From: a virus
Length of the DNA stretch: 40,481 bases
IMG/VR virus record: IMGVR_UViG_3300032668_001941
Location: 1-40,481 of that record
Reading direction: 5' to 3' (one strand)
Shown here one piece after another: positions 30,136-39,091 of the stretch. A model generated the notes under the pieces. That model saw only the letters and a program-made list of their open reading frames with translations, was not told the origin of the DNA and made no database searches. Within the stretch, counting starts at the first letter, position 1. Each line of letters starts with the position of its first letter. The position numbers were made by a program, and so were the translations under genes.

Positions 30136-30143
30136 ATAAATAT
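30136..30143 (-). promoter_or_regulatory. ATATTTAT box upstream of 29696-30124 and the SSB operon
   Basis: The coding strand reads TTAATATTTATATTCAATAG. The box overlaps the last base of the upstream polymerase-like gene and may drive the SSB-uvsX-exonuclease block. Confidence 0.4.
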
Positions 30144-31456
30144 TAATTTATTTTGTTGAGGTAATAATTGATTCCATATTTGTGTTTAACAAGCATATTT
30201 TCTGATTCCAAAATGTTTTTTATGTCCAAAAGTACATTCTTTCCATCTTTTAGGCTAAAATCAAACAAAAAAGAGTCATAGGTGATTAACAGGAGCTTCG
30301 TGGACAGCTTATTATCGATTAAATATTGGTTTATACGTTCTATCCTTGACACATTGGCCACAGTCTCCAGATTCTGCACTAGATAGTTAAATAATTTCAA
30401 TCTATTCATTTCAGGGGAATATTTTATGATTCTCCCCGTGGGAAGTGCAACAGCTCTTTGTTTTTTATAAGACTCCCAAAGATCTTCAGTGTAAGATTCC
30501 AGCTTAGCAAAAAAGTCTATATGTATATACTTAGGATTTATTCCTCCGTAAAGCTGCTTAAAAGTTATTGATTTCGATTCTAAATATTCTTCTTGGGTGA
30601 GTTCATCTTTATCAAAATAAAGTCTGCCCAATTCCGTATGAATTGAAGCATTTTTCCACTCATGACCTATCAAATTACCAATCAATCTAAGATGGTATGC
30701 GTCGAAATCAAACTCCACAAAATAATCATTACTAGAAATAAAACACTCTCTAAAATCTTTATTTTTCGGAATTGCCAAAAAATTTATTCCGTTAAATGAA
30801 TTTGTTGGTCTTTCTGTTAAATTATACAAATTATAATAAGATAGCACAAATTCACCAATTTTTGAATAATTCTCTTCTACAAATTTATATTTTGATGCAA
30901 ATTTTACTTGATCAATTTTTATTGGATTTTTTTCTACGGAAGCGTACGCTGAAATTAATCTATTTTGAAAATCAGTATTAGCTTCAAGACCAAAAAATCC
31001 CTTTACAGATTCGTACAAACATCGACATTTTTCGTAATGTTTTGCAACAGGAATTAATTCATTTACATTAGGAAATTTGTGAAATTTAGAATAAAAGTTA
31101 TTATGCAATATAGTATTACAATTTCCAAATTCATGACTATTTGTTTGATCCAACCTTATAAAATTAACATCCACGGAATTTTTTAAATCTAAAAAATAAG
31201 AGTGATATTTTTTATCCAGTAAATAAATTACTTTGTGCGAGGATAAAAAATTTTCTACATCTTTTAGATCCAGAGAAAAGGTTTCCGAGTGCTTAAATGG
31301 AAAAATGTATCCTTTATTTCCGTCGTGATAATATAATAAGCTCGGATAGGATAATTTTGGATGAAAATTGTCATTACCGCATATTAACTGTATGAAACAT
31401 TCTTCACTTGGTTTCATACAATCAAATTGATCTTTAGTTTCTACTATAAAATACAC
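30143..31456 (-). CDS. Second, divergent family-A-polymerase-like protein
   Basis: A 437-residue protein from the GTG at 31454-31456 (MYFIVETKDQFD). A TTG at 31487-31489 would add 11 residues, and there is no ATG nearby. The C-terminal half has PolA-like motifs. Motif A is VEFDFDAYHLRLIGNLIG (Asp250), motif B ESKSITFKQLYGG (Lys295, Phe299, Tyr303-Gly) and motif C LLITYDSFLFDF (Asp394). Both catalytic Asp are kept, but the Glu of motif A is His, and motif C has Tyr-Asp-Ser in place of His-Asp-Glu. The N-terminal half may be a degenerate exonuclease. It could be a primase-polymerase, a repair polymerase or an accessory subunit. It lies next to the SSB operon. Confidence 0.75.
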   Translation of the reverse strand: MYFIVETKDQFDCMKPSEECFIQLICGNDNFHPKLSYPSLLYYHDGNKGYIFPFKHSETFSLDLKDVENFLSSHKVIYLLDKKYHSYFLDLKNSVDVNFIRLDQTNSHEFGNCNTILHNNFYSKFHKFPNVNELIPVAKHYEKCRCLYESVKGFFGLEANTDFQNRLISAYASVEKNPIKIDQVKFASKYKFVEENYSKIGEFVLSYYNLYNLTERPTNSFNGINFLAIPKNKDFRECFISSNDYFVEFDFDAYHLRLIGNLIGHEWKNASIHTELGRLYFDKDELTQEEYLESKSITFKQLYGGINPKYIHIDFFAKLESYTEDLWESYKKQRAVALPTGRIIKYSPEMNRLKLFNYLVQNLETVANVSRIERINQYLIDNKLSTKLLLITYDSFLFDFSLKDGKNVLLDIKNILESENMLVKHKYGINYYLNKIN

Positions 31457-31513
31457 AATACAACCTCTATTTTGTTCAAATTTAAACAAATTAGATAATA
31501 AAGTAAAATTTAT

Positions 31514-32158
31514 TTAAGAGGTGGGCTTCGAGAATTTAGAATAATTTCCACCTATAAAATCAATCAATCCAAATAAATTGACATTAGTGGCTTCCACCAA
31601 CCTTTTATTTGTGTCAATAATTCCCGCCCTAACATCATATTGACTTATCCTAATTGAATTTAGTGGACCGGTCAATTTCCACGCAATTTGTGCCACTTGT
31701 AACATGGAAATATCGTAAGATGGATTTGCAGAAATAATGTCCTGATACTGCTGTGGGGAAATTTCCTTTACATATCCATTATTGTTTACCTGCTTACCAA
31801 AATATCTAAGTATGTAACCGAGATCGTAATCGCTTTGTATTGGATTTGGAAAATACGACACTAAAGATTTAGTTCCTGAGGAAACTAAATTTGTACTTTT
31901 AATCATTTGATTTATAAAACCAGGCGTATTGTTGGATACTTTACTCAATTCGTACAATCCAATATTTGAATCGTCAAATGGAGCAGAATTTTGTAAAGGT
32001 TCGTTTGGTCCAAGCGCAGGATTTGCTCCGGTAAAAACCTTTCCATCGTAGGTGATGTAGTATAAGCCCACGTATGATTTACCGTTCAAATAAAATTCTC
32101 CCCCCTTAGTAATTTGGTTGGGTATTATTTTAAAAGCTGGATAGTATCTTACTGGCAT
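31514..32158 (-). CDS. Phage tail/virion protein, unclassified
   Basis: A 214-residue protein beginning MPVRYYPAFKIIPNQITKGG, with the beta-hairpin-like LNGKSYVGLYYITYDGKVFT and a helical C-terminal half (SMLQVAQIAWKLTGPLNS). The amino-acid composition (Asn, Ser, Gly, Tyr) and position directly after the 1576-residue hub gene suggest a baseplate or tail-end protein. No family is recognised. Confidence 0.65.
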   Translation of the reverse strand: MPVRYYPAFKIIPNQITKGGEFYLNGKSYVGLYYITYDGKVFTGANPALGPNEPLQNSAPFDDSNIGLYELSKVSNNTPGFINQMIKSTNLVSSGTKSLVSYFPNPIQSDYDLGYILRYFGKQVNNNGYVKEISPQQYQDIISANPSYDISMLQVAQIAWKLTGPLNSIRISQYDVRAGIIDTNKRLVEATNVNLFGLIDFIGGNYSKFSKPTS

Positions 32159-32160
32159 GA

Positions 32161-35100
32161 TTAGGGTTTATTTGATATGTGAACATGAGTACTATGACCT
32201 TTGAATGGATAAGTAAGTACAACTTTTGGGTGACCCGATTCTCCCGTAACTGGATTTTCCACGTAACCCAATATCACCAACTGTTCAACGAAACTTGGAA
32301 CATCTGTATTACTTGGACTTACCGCATTTCCATTTATTATGGCAACATCCACTGCATTTCCTATGGTATGTCTGCTCAAATTTCCGCTGCTCGTATCTAT
32401 TTTATGGCCCGTTATGGCGGTCGTGATAGTCACAATTAATCCAGAATTCAAAGCGGCAGTATTAACATCTGATAATAATTGAGGATTAATATCATCGTTC
32501 ATGGGATTTCCCAAAAAAGTACTTCCACCTAATTTTATATTAGAATATAAACTTGAATTCACTGCAGGGTAATTTGAATAATTTTTTAGTCCTTTAAAAC
32601 TATCTATGGCTAAAGTCGAATCATCATTCAAAACAGGAGAATTTATTTGAGAATACGATGTATTCAATTTTCCAGTAGAAAAATCCTCTTTTCTTTTTAA
32701 AAAAATCATTTGACCTTTTATTTCAGTGATCCAAGTGTTAGATGATATATTATGAGTAACTCCCACAGTGGCAAATCCAACTTTTTTGTATATGGGAGTA
32801 AACTGATTATTTGTTTGTTGAGTCAGGCGCGCTGAAGTGTAGGTGTACGGTAACATCATTTCAGGAATTGTAAATGCTTGACCCATATAAAATCCTGAAA
32901 TACCATCTAAAGAAAAATGCGCAGAAACGGGTATCATTGTCGATGCGCGGGTGACTGGATCTTCATTTTGTACTTTTGTTATTCCGTTTATATAAAAATT
33001 TGTAGTTTGCGATATGTTTTCTTTTGATGGTTTAAAATCTTTTCCGTAGAATGAATATATTGTATTGTTAAACAACACGGCAGAATCTATTAGAGAATTC
33101 GACGGATTTTTTGATATTTTACTAGAATCTTCATTTTTAACAGGGATATACCTATCTTTATAAAGGGTATTGTACACACCAAAACTACTTGCATTTTTTC
33201 CCAAACCCGCCTGATCTGAAGTATTTGAATTGGCAGATATTGCTATCATGTTTCCCAATTTTGTACCAACTTCAGTTTTAATATTAATGCTTCTTGCTAT
33301 AGACTGTTTTCCGTAAACCGGGATTTCGTCGCTTGGTGAATTAGACATGTTAATAGCAGTATCACTTACAGCGTTTGATACCATTTTTTGTGACTCTGGT
33401 AAGGGTTGAACTTGATCATCGACTATAGCAAATGTATTAGAGGAATCAAAATACGCAAATCTAAAAGAATTTAAAGTGCCAAAATAATTATTCAGATCTT
33501 TTAATATTCTTTCAATAAATGGTTTTAAATAAACACTATTTGTACCATCACTTTGTGTGTATTCTTGTATAGTATCCATTAAATATTGAATAGATATTAA
33601 AATTTTCATAGTTTTTCCTTTATACACTCCACTATTTTTGCCAGATTCTATTCTGAATTTTGGTAAATCTTTAGATATAAAATCATCAGTACTAGGATCA
33701 AATAATTTTGTTTTCGTTTGAGTATTTAAATTATCTCCAGTATTTTTAGATATTGATTGCGCTTTTATGTAATTTCCATCTAACACATTAGGAGGAAATA
33801 TTTTTTTATAATCATTTAAAGAAGTTTGCATTGGAATTAAAAAATCAAATACATTAGTACTAAATTGCGTAGGTTGAGATAAACACAAATTAGTTTCTGG
33901 ATTATAATCTATATAAGTAAGAGGTTTTATAACTTTATTAGAAGAATTTGTAGTTGATCCTTCAACTTCTACTTGATCTTTAATATTAGAAACTTCTGAT
34001 ATTGTTCTATCGTAAATTGTTGACAAATTATTTAATAACATCAATAAAAATCCAAATTGTATATACACTGGAAATAAAATCTGTATATCTCCTTCGTTAG
34101 ACGGATTTGTGCTATAAGGTAAAACATAAGTTTTTAATAAATCTTTATAATCCACTTTGAAAATTCCATCGGGATTTTGTGAATTTTGCCCCGGTTCATG
34201 ACCACCCAATATCCCGCTTGCAAAACCGTACTTAGAAAATATTTTTAATTTTACATCGTCTTTTGCATTATTCAAAGAAGATACATATTGTTCATTAAGT
34301 CCAAATCCACTATCATCTGTAATTTTATCATCAACCAAATCTCCTATAAAATTTTTAAACACGCCCTCTTGAAATAATTTTGTTAAAAATGATCTATTTT
34401 TTGATTCTGCTAAAGAAACTACAGATATTTTTTTATCGGATATAGATCCAGAATTTGTTGTGTAAAAATTAGAAGATGCTTTATTTAAAGCATATAATTC
34501 TATAGATTTTAAAGAAAATTCTATATTAGATTGGTATTGAAGTGCGTATTTAACTTGATTTGCAATGGCTTCTTCATCCACAGCTGCGGGTTCTACTTTT
34601 TGATAACCAACTTGTTGTTCCGCATATTCTGAAGGTTCAGGAGGTGTCGCCGCAGCATTTGCAAAACTTACTTTGTTTATTATGGCGACATCGTTAGTTT
34701 CAATATTTACGAAAATATTCATTTTACCCTTTTTAGAATAAAGGGTATTTTGATAAATTCCGTTTGATACTGCATTTGTAAAAACCTCAGAGGCGTTAGA
34801 ATTTTTAATTATATAAAAATACGGTACATCAACCGTTAATGAATATTTCATGAATAATTTTGGAGCAACTGTGGTAGTCCTTTGATTATTCGCATTATTA
34901 TAATTAAATTTGCTCATAGACAAAGAAACCAAAGAAAATTGATGATCTATGTCTGTTTGTTGCGCATTTAAAAAATTAACTATTGTGTCTTCAATAGAAT
35001 TTCCAGAATTATATTCAGACCCAAAATTCATTTTTATCATTGGAACTCCCAACAAACTATCACTGTATAACTTTTGAGTAAAACTATCAGCTATCTTTAC

Positions 35101-36891
35101 AAAAGAATTTTCGTTTGATGAATTACCTTGGCTAAGCGCTGAAATGAATGGGTTATCAACACCCAGACCTAGTATATTTTGGGTGGTATTGTTTATTAAA
35201 TTTCCTAGATTCGGTTGTACAGGATTTGAACTTTCGTCAAGCAATTGAATTTTAGGGCTTTCATTTTGTTGTGCTAGTGTTAAAGCCACATAAAAATATG
35301 CATCGTCTGGTTTTGAATTTAACCCTTCTGAAGCTGCATTCGCTATATCACTGCTATATATTATTTGGCTTGGAGAAGATATCGGACCGACGAACATTGG
35401 AATATCTATTTCTATTTGTTGATATTTTCCTGGTGATGAGGATTTTAATAATTCTTCATATGTATTATATGTTGTGAAATCAGAAGTTATTTCAGAAATA
35501 GTACCCAAAAATCCACCGCCGTACGGTTGTATATAATATCCGCCTCCCAATTGAACTGAACCATAGGATGACGTAGGTTCAATTAAATATCTCCAAAAAG
35601 ATCCTCCATAATTATTAGACCATTTAGAAGCTTGATTAAATATATTATTTAAATAAGATGTATCTATTGTTACAAATGTATTGTATTGATTTTGACTTTG
35701 ACCAGATAAATAAGTTTTACTATCCCCTAAAATTGTTTTTATAGATTGGATTGAATATAAATTACCATCAATTCCATTTTCAGTAAATTCTTTATTATAT
35801 CCCCCTTTAGAATCTGTATAATATTGTAAAATAGTTATTGGACTATTTGATGCACTAGTTAAATCGTCGTAAGATAGTAATTTACCTTGCTGTTGTGCAT
35901 TTTTTATCTGAGATAGTTGTTCCGCGCTTTTTTGTGCTATATCTGAATTTGTTGCATTTGCATTTGCTTGAGCCAACAAATGAGCTAAAGTTTCAGCATA
36001 TATTTTTAACTGTTCTTTTGCTACTTCCGGTAATGTCGCATCGTGATTTATTTTTATTGATTCTCCTATTGTTCCCAATCCAATTACTCGTAAAGAACAA
36101 TCATAACCCCCATCTTGATTATAACTAAAATCAAAATTACTCACCAATCCAAGCATAGCATCATAATTTCCTTCTGTGGATCTTACATTTTTTGTGATTT
36201 GTAAATTTATACTTTCTTTAGTTTGATTGGGAGCAAAAGGATCTATAGAATATAATTCAGAATAATCGTATATAGGATTTTTATTCGTTAAATTAAGTTT
36301 AGTGAAAACTGTATTTCCCCACTCTATTAACATGCTATACCCAAGTTTAAAATACAATGCGTCGATTATGTCTAATTGCATTTTATCCCAAACTTTAAAA
36401 TTAATAGTAGCCATTCTAACAGATCCCAATCTACCTTGAGTTTCTATTCTAGCGTCAGTAATTCCCGGCATTGGTCTATAACCATAATTTTGAACTTCTG
36501 AAGACCCTAAAATTCCGTAGGATCCATCCGGACTTAAACCCGATCTTAATTGGTAATTGGGGGGATTTAAAGATTGAGCACTATTTTGAGAAGGATTTAA
36601 ATATTTAGAAGTTCCACCGTAAAGAATGTAATTTTTTGCTAAACTAGTTATGTCTGATAATGTGCTTCTTATTTCTGGATCCAATAAATTTTTAAAATAA
36701 TCTAGATCTGATGCTGTAACATTAACGGAAGACACCACTCTTATCCATGCAGTTTTATTAGCTAAATACAATAAATTATCATCATCCCTATGACTTAAAG
36801 AGTTAACTGTATATCTTGCAAATAATTGATTTTTTAACCAAGTCGGCATTGCTGCCCCCAGTATATTAGTTATTTTATTATCTAAAGCCAT
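32161..36891 (-). CDS. Giant baseplate/tail hub protein with C-terminal M15-like peptidase
   Basis: A 1576-residue virion protein. The N-terminal region has PGITDARIETQGRLGSVRMA, then INFKVWDKMQLDIIDALYFK and GYSMLIEWGN, a pattern I associate with baseplate hub-like proteins. The middle is long, Asn/Ser-rich and without recognisable domains. The last 90 residues look like a zinc D,D- or L-alanyl-D-glutamate peptidase of the M15 type, with SRHTIGNAVDVAI (His1508, Asp1515) and GHSTHVHIS (His1569, His1571). The enzyme would open peptidoglycan during injection, like the lysozyme of the T4 gp5 hub. It is 2 bases from its downstream neighbour and abuts its upstream one. Confidence 0.8.
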   Translation of the reverse strand: MALDNKITNILGAAMPTWLKNQLFARYTVNSLSHRDDDNLLYLANKTAWIRVVSSVNVTASDLDYFKNLLDPEIRSTLSDITSLAKNYILYGGTSKYLNPSQNSAQSLNPPNYQLRSGLSPDGSYGILGSSEVQNYGYRPMPGITDARIETQGRLGSVRMATINFKVWDKMQLDIIDALYFKLGYSMLIEWGNTVFTKLNLTNKNPIYDYSELYSIDPFAPNQTKESINLQITKNVRSTEGNYDAMLGLVSNFDFSYNQDGGYDCSLRVIGLGTIGESIKINHDATLPEVAKEQLKIYAETLAHLLAQANANATNSDIAQKSAEQLSQIKNAQQQGKLLSYDDLTSASNSPITILQYYTDSKGGYNKEFTENGIDGNLYSIQSIKTILGDSKTYLSGQSQNQYNTFVTIDTSYLNNIFNQASKWSNNYGGSFWRYLIEPTSSYGSVQLGGGYYIQPYGGGFLGTISEITSDFTTYNTYEELLKSSSPGKYQQIEIDIPMFVGPISSPSQIIYSSDIANAASEGLNSKPDDAYFYVALTLAQQNESPKIQLLDESSNPVQPNLGNLINNTTQNILGLGVDNPFISALSQGNSSNENSFVKIADSFTQKLYSDSLLGVPMIKMNFGSEYNSGNSIEDTIVNFLNAQQTDIDHQFSLVSLSMSKFNYNNANNQRTTTVAPKLFMKYSLTVDVPYFYIIKNSNASEVFTNAVSNGIYQNTLYSKKGKMNIFVNIETNDVAIINKVSFANAAATPPEPSEYAEQQVGYQKVEPAAVDEEAIANQVKYALQYQSNIEFSLKSIELYALNKASSNFYTTNSGSISDKKISVVSLAESKNRSFLTKLFQEGVFKNFIGDLVDDKITDDSGFGLNEQYVSSLNNAKDDVKLKIFSKYGFASGILGGHEPGQNSQNPDGIFKVDYKDLLKTYVLPYSTNPSNEGDIQILFPVYIQFGFLLMLLNNLSTIYDRTISEVSNIKDQVEVEGSTTNSSNKVIKPLTYIDYNPETNLCLSQPTQFSTNVFDFLIPMQTSLNDYKKIFPPNVLDGNYIKAQSISKNTGDNLNTQTKTKLFDPSTDDFISKDLPKFRIESGKNSGVYKGKTMKILISIQYLMDTIQEYTQSDGTNSVYLKPFIERILKDLNNYFGTLNSFRFAYFDSSNTFAIVDDQVQPLPESQKMVSNAVSDTAINMSNSPSDEIPVYGKQSIARSINIKTEVGTKLGNMIAISANSNTSDQAGLGKNASSFGVYNTLYKDRYIPVKNEDSSKISKNPSNSLIDSAVLFNNTIYSFYGKDFKPSKENISQTTNFYINGITKVQNEDPVTRASTMIPVSAHFSLDGISGFYMGQAFTIPEMMLPYTYTSARLTQQTNNQFTPIYKKVGFATVGVTHNISSNTWITEIKGQMIFLKRKEDFSTGKLNTSYSQINSPVLNDDSTLAIDSFKGLKNYSNYPAVNSSLYSNIKLGGSTFLGNPMNDDINPQLLSDVNTAALNSGLIVTITTAITGHKIDTSSGNLSRHTIGNAVDVAIINGNAVSPSNTDVPSFVEQLVILGYVENPVTGESGHPKVVLTYPFKGHSTHVHISNKP

Positions 36892-37200
36892 TTACCTAAC
36901 TGTATTTATTTGATTGTAACTATTGATAATTGGTAACACATTCGATGGAATTCTTAATTGTGTACCTGGGGGAGGATATATAGAATCTCCAGGAAGTGAA
37001 TTGGCTGATGCGAGTATCCACCAAAAATCAACATCCCCGTAATAATTTTGTGACAATAGATCTAAACGATCACCTAAAGTGGTTATAACATAACTATCAT
37101 TGTCGGATAGCGGAATGTCAGGATAAACGCTATTTACATACAACACACTTCCCGTATTGTAAGAATTCGTGGTCGATGTATTTTGATATCTATTGTACAT
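36892..37200 (-). CDS. LysM-like baseplate wedge protein (gp53-like)
   Basis: A 102-residue protein. The core YVITTLGDRLDLLSQNYYGD, then FWWILASANSLPGDSIYPPP and GTQLRIPSN, has the LysM pattern found in phage tail protein X and T4 gp53 (GDrLd.ia..yYGd..fWW.ia.aN....d....pG..LriP). It is a likely structural link in the baseplate. The stop abuts the hub gene start. Confidence 0.88.
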   Translation of the reverse strand: MYNRYQNTSTTNSYNTGSVLYVNSVYPDIPLSDNDSYVITTLGDRLDLLSQNYYGDVDFWWILASANSLPGDSIYPPPGTQLRIPSNVLPIINSYNQINTVR

Positions 37201-37211
37201 TATTCTATCAA

Positions 37212-39089
37212 TTAAAAATTAGAAGCAAAGCTAGTAAAACCTGGAGCGGGTGTAACGTTTTCCAATGGAACTATATCTGCGGTTTTTGTTGTACCTACTG
37301 GTGGATTAATAAAATAGTAATTTTTATTTCCTCCCGACCATCCAATTATAGCGGATCCTGTCACAGCTCCAGATGTTGAATCTATCGTATTTCTTCTTGG
37401 AAGATCATTAAATATTGGTTTAAAATCAATATCAACATTTATCATTTTTGGAAGCTGATAAAAATTTCCATCTAAATTTGTTTCCCATGTTGTATTTTCT
37501 TCGATCGATAAATTTACATTAGTTAAAAAACCGGGCATTCTGTATAAATAATCTCCTATGGTAACCTTAACAAGAGGAGCTCTCATAATTCCGCTATTAG
37601 AGTAGTCCGGATATACTTGAGAAACTAAGTAATTTAATTTATTGTATAGTGGTATTAATTCGTCCTTTGAAAAAGCTACAATTTTAAAACCAAAACCTAT
37701 CGATCTATTAAACCCTTGATATGTGTGAAAAGTTTCTCCCCTACCCATGTATTTAAATGAATTCAATTCTGCTTGATGACTATCACTAATTCCTCTGGTT
37801 AGGAAAGCCCTAAAATAAAGTGGCACAGATTGACCTGGATTATCATTGCTCATGCACTCAAAACCAAATTTTATCATATCATCATTTTCCGCTCCTTGGA
37901 CTATATTTTGAAAAGGATCTTCACTCACAAGTTTTAAATTAGTCATATCAGCATTCATCTTATCCACAGATGCACTAGTATAAAATCTAACATCAACTCC
38001 TTGTTTTTTCGTCCACAAATAACTACCAGAAGGAGCACCTGTCGTGTACCTAAAATCATTAAGTATAGTAGAATTTCTATTTCTAGTTCTTGTACTATTT
38101 GCAATAGTTGCAGCTGTATTATTTTGAGCACTTCTTATGTCCTCGTAAGTCATAGTAAATACGTTTGGAAATAAATCACTCGTTACATCACTATCAGTTA
38201 AATTGTAAGCGTCAGAACTATTTACTGCTCTAGCTATTGTTGTATTTCCTATTCCATAAGAAGATCCTGGACCTCCAGGATAATCAAATAGTAAAGAAGT
38301 TTTAGCCGATATTCCCAAACTTATTGCATTGCCAGAAAGTTCTACTGTTTGATTGGCTGAAAATCCTGAAATTAATTTGCTGACTTGCAGCATTAATAAC
38401 CTATTTATTTGGGTTAAATCTGTACCGGGTCCAATAGATATTTGTTGACCCACTACGTCTGTATAATATCGTGCATTTGTATCTATTGGTACATCACTGC
38501 CATCGTAAGGTATGTGAATTCCAGTTCCCGATGCAATTACTTGAGCTAATAAACTTCTTCCCTTGTTATAGTATTTGTTATTATTCCCAGTTGATGTATA
38601 AGGTAATTGTCCACCTTGACCTATAAGGACTCCCAATAATCCCTGCAATCCATTAAAAACCGCAGACGGGGCTCCTGTTTCCATTAGCGGATTAGAAGCC
38701 ACCAAACCCAACTGTTTTTGTATAAATTGTGGACCTCTTGGTGCGTCTTTTAAAAATTTTTGTATTCTATCTTTATCTATTTGTGCAGCTAAAGTATAAC
38801 TAAGATCTCCCGCATTTCCAGTTAAAGAGCCTCCCCTTATGGGATAATCCAATCCCGTATTATTATTCTGCCAATAATCAGTTATAAGAGGTGTAGCTAA
38901 ATTTGACGGTATGGGAAAAGTTTCATAGGGTTGACCTGAATTTCCTCCACCCACTCTGTCCATTCCAAATTTCAGATCTTTTAAATTAGTTTTTAAATCA
39001 ACTAATCTCACAACTCTTTGACCGTATCTTGGAAAAGTTGGTGCAGGAGGTCCTGGTTGGTTTAAATTTGATAGCGACGGATTCGGCAT
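37212..39089 (-). CDS. Baseplate/tail structural protein
   Basis: A 625-residue protein rich in Asn, Gly, Ser and Thr. The C-terminal quarter has FRAFLTRGISDSHQAELNSF, then RSIGFGFKIVAFSKDELIPL, APLVKVTIGDYLYRMPGFLT and MINVDIDFKPIF. These resemble the tail-tube-like folds at the C-terminus of baseplate tube-initiator proteins (T4 gp48/gp54 class), which is a tentative match. The N-terminus is proline-rich. Its position between the tape measure and the LysM protein fits an assembly role at the tail tip. Confidence 0.75.
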   Translation of the reverse strand: MPNPSLSNLNQPGPPAPTFPRYGQRVVRLVDLKTNLKDLKFGMDRVGGGNSGQPYETFPIPSNLATPLITDYWQNNNTGLDYPIRGGSLTGNAGDLSYTLAAQIDKDRIQKFLKDAPRGPQFIQKQLGLVASNPLMETGAPSAVFNGLQGLLGVLIGQGGQLPYTSTGNNNKYYNKGRSLLAQVIASGTGIHIPYDGSDVPIDTNARYYTDVVGQQISIGPGTDLTQINRLLMLQVSKLISGFSANQTVELSGNAISLGISAKTSLLFDYPGGPGSSYGIGNTTIARAVNSSDAYNLTDSDVTSDLFPNVFTMTYEDIRSAQNNTAATIANSTRTRNRNSTILNDFRYTTGAPSGSYLWTKKQGVDVRFYTSASVDKMNADMTNLKLVSEDPFQNIVQGAENDDMIKFGFECMSNDNPGQSVPLYFRAFLTRGISDSHQAELNSFKYMGRGETFHTYQGFNRSIGFGFKIVAFSKDELIPLYNKLNYLVSQVYPDYSNSGIMRAPLVKVTIGDYLYRMPGFLTNVNLSIEENTTWETNLDGNFYQLPKMINVDIDFKPIFNDLPRRNTIDSTSGAVTGSAIIGWSGGNKNYYFINPPVGTTKTADIVPLENVTPAPGFTSFASNF

Positions 39090-39091
39090 TG

